A DNA stretch of 64,000 nucleotides, taken from contig NZ_WSTB01000005.1 in the NCBI RefSeq assembly GCF_009789235.1, positions 62,001 through 126,000 of the forward strand. The letters run 5' to 3'. The notes under the pieces were generated by a model that was not told the origin of the DNA, made no database searches, and saw only the letters and a program-made list of their open reading frames with translations. The translations under genes and the position numbers were made by a program. Below are positions 60,256 to 64,000 of this stretch, in pieces (the first letter of the stretch is position 1; each line of letters opens with the position of its first letter). This DNA is from Flavobacterium hydrocarbonoxydans (GTDB taxonomy: Bacteria; Bacteroidota; Bacteroidia; Flavobacteriales; Flavobacteriaceae).

Positions 60256-60972
60256 TTATGCTTCTTCCTGCATTGTGTGATAAACGTTCATCACGTCATC
60301 ATCTTCTTCGATTTTTTCGATTAGTTTCTCAACATCAGCGATTTGAGCTTCTGTTAGTTCTTTAGTGATTTGAGGAATACGTTCAAAACCAGAAGAAAGA
60401 ATCTCTAAGCCTCTGTTCTCTAATTCTTTTTGCAAAGCTCCAAAACTTCCAAAAGGCGCATAAATTAAGATCCCGTCTTCATCTTCGAAAACTTCTTCGG
60501 CTCCAAAATCAATCAGTTCCAATTCTAATTCTTCAGGATCAAGATTTCCTTTTGCAATTCTGAAATTACAAGTATGGTCAAACATAAACTCAACAGAACC
60601 CTGAGTTCCCATGGTACCATTGCATTTGTTAAAGTAGCTGCGGATATTCGCAACTGTTCTGTTATTGTTATCAGATGCTGTTTCAATCAAAATCGCAATT
60701 CCGTGAGGGGCGTAACCTTCAAACAAAATTTCTTTATAGTTGGCAGTATCTTTATTACTTGCATTTTTTATCGCACGCTCCACATTGTCCTTAGGCATGT
60801 TGGCCGCTTTTGCGTTTTGTATTACAGCTCTTAATCTGGAATTGGCATCTGGGTTTGGACCACCTTCTTTAACTGCCATAACGATGTCTTTACCAATTCG
60901 GGTAAATGTTTTAGCCATTGCTGACCAACGTTTCATTTTTCTTCCTTTTCTAAATTCGAACGCTCTTCCCAT
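60256..60972 (-). CDS. yebC: YebC/PmpR-family regulatory protein
   Basis: A 238-residue YebC-family protein. The N-terminus begins MGRAFEFRKGRKMKRWSAMAK; the core has NMPKDNVERAIKNAS, ILIETASDNNNRT, and EFMFDHTCNFRI. Members regulate transcription or help translation of proline-rich stretches. The gene has a consensus minus-strand promoter (TTG-N19-TATTTTTG, 61025-60996) and a terminator. Start ATG 60972. Confidence 0.92.
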   Translation of the reverse strand: MGRAFEFRKGRKMKRWSAMAKTFTRIGKDIVMAVKEGGPNPDANSRLRAVIQNAKAANMPKDNVERAIKNASNKDTANYKEILFEGYAPHGIAILIETASDNNNRTVANIRSYFNKCNGTMGTQGSVEFMFDHTCNFRIAKGNLDPEELELELIDFGAEEVFEDEDGILIYAPFGSFGALQKELENRGLEILSSGFERIPQITKELTEAQIADVEKLIEKIEEDDDVMNVYHTMQEEA

Positions 60973-60995
60973 TACTGATTTTTTATTTTGTGTTG

Positions 60996-61025
60996 CAAAA
61001 ATACGGTTATTCCTTATTTTTCCAA
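60996..61025 (-). promoter_or_regulatory. Consensus promoter for yebC
   Basis: On the minus strand TTG at 61025-61023, 19 bp, TATTTTTG at 61003-60996. Predicted transcript start near 60991, about 19 bp ahead of the ATG. It matches the other N19 promoters in this window. Confidence 0.65.
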
Positions 61026-61062
61026 AATCAAATTCAATTATATTTTGGTAAAATAGTTTCAG

Positions 61063-61118
61063 GTTTCAGGTTTTAAGTTTCAGGTTCCAACATCAGCCTG
61101 AAACTTGAAACCTGAAAC
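61063..61118. terminator. Word-like hairpin (GTTTCAGG words) between ctp and yebC
   Basis: A 22-bp stem (61063-61084 with 61097-61118, one mismatch) around a 12-nt loop, made of repeats of GTTTCAGG and CCTGAAAC. It lies 10 bp after the protease stop and upstream of the yebC promoter, so it can end the protease transcript. Confidence 0.75.
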
Positions 61119-61127
61119 AAAAATTTG

Positions 61128-63158
61128 CTACTTCGAGCCATTAAATTCTGTGATAATATTTATTGCTTCGTTCAGATACGGATTGGTTTTTAGAGTATTG
61201 ATCTGATATTCATTCATCACTTTTTCTGAAGGATAAGTGCCTAATAAAAACTGATTTACAGTAGAGTTGTAGATATCCAGCGGATTATTTTCATCATTAA
61301 AAGTGTTAATCTCTTTCCAAAGCGTGTTTCTGATTTGCTTTTGCTCAAAAACCGCATCTAATGTCATCGGAATTTCGGCTTTTGGAACATTTATCATTTC
61401 GTCAATCTTCTTATTGATTCTTTTGATATCATTAAAATAATAATTATCCGAAAGTCTTACAGAGCTGTTATGAGCAATTTTATCAATAACGCTTCTTTTT
61501 ACGTAAGGTTTAAATTTAAGAAAGGTTTGGATACTGTCATTTTTTATAGCTGTAGGGAAATTGCTTTCTTTTTGATAAATGTCTTCGTAAAATTCTGGAA
61601 GAATCACATCCGGAGTTACCCCAATTTTTTGATGGCTTTTGCCGGTTACCCGATAAAATTTATTAATCGTAATTTTTAAGAAATCGGTATTCTTAGTATC
61701 GTCAAGCGAAACAATGGTCTGCATAGTGGCTTTACCAAGTGTGTTGCTGCCCAATAATAAGGCCCGGTTATAATCTTGTACAATCGAAGAGAAAAACTCA
61801 CTGGCCGAAGCCGTATTGCTGTTAATTAAAACCACAATTGGACCTTTATAAATCAAGCCTCTATAAGGATCATTGATCACTGACTGACTTTTTTTATTGT
61901 CAACTACAACCGAAATTGGTCCATAATCCACAAACATTCCGGCCAGTTTGATAGCTTCTTCCATCGAGCCGCCGCCATTGTCGATTAAATCGATAACGAG
62001 ACCTTTTATGTTATCGCGTTCCAGTTTTATGACTTCACGGGCTACGTCATCGGCGCAGCCTTTTCTTGAATTACCATCTAAATCAGCATAAAAACTTGGT
62101 ATTTTGATATAGCCAATTTTATTTTCTTTCCCGATAATAAAACTGAAAACCGAATTATCCTCGTCTTTCATGACTTGTTTTTCGATGTAAACATCAAAGC
62201 TTTTTCCTGAATTTCGCTTTAGCGTCAGGGTAATGTTTTTATTTGATTCGGATAAAATCATGGTCGAAATAGATTCCAGCGAAGAGCAGGAAACCTCTAA
62301 TGTTTCTTTTTGATTGGAAATCGAAATAATCTGATCGCCCTTTTTTATCTGTCCCGTTTTAAAAGCCGGACCATTAGGATCAATTTCGTCCACTATAATT
62401 TCGTTTTTCTCATTCAGATTAACCGTCATTCCAAGCGACAAATGTTCTTTAGATAAGGAAGCTACAAAACTCGATTTAGAATCATCGCTAAAGTAAGCGG
62501 TGTGTGGATCAAAATAAGTACAGAAAAAGTTATAGAGCTTTTCCTGTTGTGTGCTTTTGGTTTCCAGAAGTGTATTGATTCTACAAATTTCATTCGATAA
62601 AATCAATTTTCTGGAAGCAGCTTCAATCGATTTAAAATTCGTCTTTATAGAATCCAGATTATCACTTGATTCTACCATATCATCCATAATCTGATAGCGA
62701 AGTTTTTTAAGCCAAACTTTCTCCAGATTGTCTTTATTTACATAAAAGTCAAATGTTTTTTTATAAAACCTAATGGTGTCTTTTTTAGTATAATCAAAGG
62801 TTCCGGCTTGTATTTTCTGCAGCACCGTTTTAGTTCTTACAAGCCCATTTCTGTATTTACTTTCGATATCATCCAGAAAACTGCAATCGTTTTTCAGAAG
62901 TAAATCATCCAGATTCAGGCGGTATTTTTCAGATAATTCTTTGTATTCATCCTTAAAAAAGATATTTCGGGCGGGATCTAATTCATTAATCAGGTTATCA
63001 AACACAAAGATCGATAAACTATCATCTACAGGTTTTGGTTTGATGTGTTCGGTTTGAATTAATGTATTTATTTGGTTTAGTATTTCACATGTTTTAGCGC
63101 TATTTTGACTAAATAGAACACTTGTAGTCAGTAAAAATACCAGAGAAAATTTTTTCAT
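61128..63158 (-). CDS. Carboxy-terminal processing protease (S41, Prc/Tsp-like)
   Basis: Secreted or periplasmic S41A protease of 676 residues with the Prc/Tsp architecture. A signal peptide (MKKFSLVFLLTTSVLFSQ) begins at ATG 63158, which is preferred to 63206. A PDZ domain follows, near residue 255 in LGMTVNLNEK. The S41 catalytic domain shows GYIKIPSFY, the nucleophile Ser in SNTASASEFF and the general-base Lys in LGKATMQT. The C-terminal 150 residues form an extra helical extension typical of Prc. It probably processes or degrades envelope proteins. Single gene with its own word-like terminator. Confidence 0.9.
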   Translation of the reverse strand: MKKFSLVFLLTTSVLFSQNSAKTCEILNQINTLIQTEHIKPKPVDDSLSIFVFDNLINELDPARNIFFKDEYKELSEKYRLNLDDLLLKNDCSFLDDIESKYRNGLVRTKTVLQKIQAGTFDYTKKDTIRFYKKTFDFYVNKDNLEKVWLKKLRYQIMDDMVESSDNLDSIKTNFKSIEAASRKLILSNEICRINTLLETKSTQQEKLYNFFCTYFDPHTAYFSDDSKSSFVASLSKEHLSLGMTVNLNEKNEIIVDEIDPNGPAFKTGQIKKGDQIISISNQKETLEVSCSSLESISTMILSESNKNITLTLKRNSGKSFDVYIEKQVMKDEDNSVFSFIIGKENKIGYIKIPSFYADLDGNSRKGCADDVAREVIKLERDNIKGLVIDLIDNGGGSMEEAIKLAGMFVDYGPISVVVDNKKSQSVINDPYRGLIYKGPIVVLINSNTASASEFFSSIVQDYNRALLLGSNTLGKATMQTIVSLDDTKNTDFLKITINKFYRVTGKSHQKIGVTPDVILPEFYEDIYQKESNFPTAIKNDSIQTFLKFKPYVKRSVIDKIAHNSSVRLSDNYYFNDIKRINKKIDEMINVPKAEIPMTLDAVFEQKQIRNTLWKEINTFNDENNPLDIYNSTVNQFLLGTYPSEKVMNEYQINTLKTNPYLNEAINIITEFNGSK

Positions 63159-63290
63159 ATATCGAAAGTCATCGTTTACATTAAAATTACGGTTATTTTT
63201 TAACATGAACCCGCACTTTCTCTAAAATATCGATGAGGAATATCTTTTTCTCCACGAATTGCATACATTGTTTTGTTTATCAAAAAGTTA

Positions 63291-63346
63291 GCCACGAATT
63301 CACGAATTATTATACATAAATTGAAAATAATTCGTGAATTCGTGGC
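63291..63346. repeat. Word-like hairpin with CCACGAATTCACGAAT, second copy
   Basis: A perfect 21-bp stem pairs 63291-63311 with 63326-63346. The stem word is nearly identical to that at 480-528, about 63 kb away. It lies between gcvT and the protease gene. Confidence 0.75.
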
Positions 63347-63351
63347 CATAA

Positions 63352-63387
63352 AAAAGCCGTTACAATTATTAATTTGTAACGGCTTTA
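63352..63387 (-). terminator. Terminator after gcvT
   Basis: AAAGCCGTTACAA-type arm (about 63353-63365) pairs with TTGTAACGGCTTT (63374-63386). Read on the minus strand it ends in T residues, 23 bp after the gcvT stop. Confidence 0.75.
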
Positions 63388-63408
63388 ATACTTATTTATA
63401 TAAAAAAA

Positions 63409-64000
63409 CTATTTCTTGTAAAAAGGTAATTTCACCACTTTTGCAGCAACATCATTTTTTCTGATTCTGATAAAAATATCGCTGTCAACTGCGCTGTTGT
63501 CAACCGTAACATATCCCAAACCAATACCTTTACCCATAGAAGGCGACATCGTTCCCGAAGTTACAATACCAATCACGGTACCAGTAGCATCTACAATTTC
63601 GTAATCGTGTCTTGGCACGGCACGTTCCTGCATTTCAAAAGCAACTAACTTTTTGGTAACACCTGCTTCTTTTTGCTTTTTCAAACTTTCAGAATTGGTA
63701 AAATCTTTACTGAATTTCGTAATCCATCCCAATCCAGCTTCAAGTGGAGAAGTAGTATCGTTAATATCGTTTCCGTACAAACAGAAACCCATTTCAAGAC
63801 GTAAAGTATCACGAGCAGCCAATCCGATAGGTTTGATTCCGAAAGCAGCACCAGCCTCAAAAACCTTGTTCCAAATCGCTTCAGCATCGGCATTTTTGCA
63901 GTAAATTTCGAATCCACCAGAACCAGTATAACCTGTAGCCGAAATAATGACATCATTAAACCCAGCAAAATCAGCCACTTCAAAATGGTAATAAGGAATC
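63409..64000 (-). CDS. gcvT: Aminomethyltransferase GcvT, partial (C-terminal part)
   Basis: T-protein of the glycine cleavage system, which transfers the methylene group to tetrahydrofolate. The visible 197 residues are the C-terminal half: [55 protein letters not shown], and [10 protein letters not shown] and [13 protein letters not shown], typical of GcvT. The frame remains open to the right edge, so the N-terminal half lies outside the window. GcvT is about 360 residues. The GTG at 63978 is internal. A terminator follows the stop. Confidence 0.93.
   Translation of the reverse strand, partial: IPYYHFEVADFAGFNDVIISATGYTGSGGFEIYCKNADAEAIWNKVFEAGAAFGIKPIGLAARDTLRLEMGFCLYGNDINDTTSPLEAGLGWITKFSKDFTNSESLKKQKEAGVTKKLVAFEMQERAVPRHDYEIVDATGTVIGIVTSGTMSPSMGKGIGLGYVTVDNSAVDSDIFIRIRKNDVAAKVVKLPFYKK

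Noticed and set aside
1-64000. tRNA, rRNA, tmRNA or riboswitch
   Set aside because: No GC-rich island with cloverleaf-like structure or conserved riboswitch core was noticed; a covariance search was not possible.

Overview
The window reads as chromosomal DNA of a Flavobacterium-like member of the Bacteroidota. The evidence is AT-rich sequence, promoters matching the phylum consensus (TTG, 19 bp, TAnnTTTG), several family-specific proteins (DUF6048, DUF6452, DUF5606), a fused CcoNO oxidase subunit, lipoproteins and gliding-phylum style secreted proteins, and very few Shine-Dalgarno sequences. No rRNA, tRNA, prophage, insertion sequence or CRISPR array was seen. The window begins inside an unidentified gene and ends inside gcvT.

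Layout. 0-12 kb holds housekeeping and conserved hypothetical genes: rlmD with its two usual neighbours, an orphan histidine kinase, an aldo/keto reductase, the epsC-cysM cysteine pair, an Smr protein and a cysteine desulfurase. 12.2-26.3 kb is a surface-glycan locus: tsaC, then an acetyltransferase, a DegT aminotransferase, eight glycosyltransferases of several folds, a KdkA/WaaP-like sugar kinase, a heptosyltransferase-type GT9 and an LtaS-like membrane sulfatase-fold enzyme. Its middle (about 15.7-22.4 kb) is visibly more AT-rich than the flanks and includes a roughly 0.85 kb gene-free stretch. 26.4-34.5 kb carries dapD, a small toxin-antitoxin pair, ruvX, mqo, a FUSC protein, def, a DUF5606 gene and mazG.

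34.5-45.5 kb is a complete cbb3 oxidase island: a Crp/Fnr regulator, ccoI, ccoS, ccoNO, ccoQ, ccoP, ccoG, ccoH, a TauE/SafE-family protein and hemN. Three promoters here carry the same TGAT-N4-ATCA palindrome at a nearly constant distance from a TAnnTTTG box, which suggests a local low-oxygen regulon run by the adjacent Crp/Fnr protein. 45.5-64 kb has small membrane genes, an acyl-CoA carboxylase beta subunit, lpxD, msrB, prfB with its programmed +1 frameshift, ltaE, ybaB, an S9 peptidase, a second cysteine-synthase-like gene, yebC, a C-terminal processing protease and partial gcvT.

The most unusual DNA lies at 48.87-49.50 kb. A compact REP/MITE-like inverted-repeat element sits next to two different arrays of exact 21-bp period. 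One array could encode a coiled-coil heptad. In the other, each unit is an 18-bp palindrome plus three variable bases. Many intergenic gaps also contain hairpins built from short repeated words, which look like a family of repeats or terminators.
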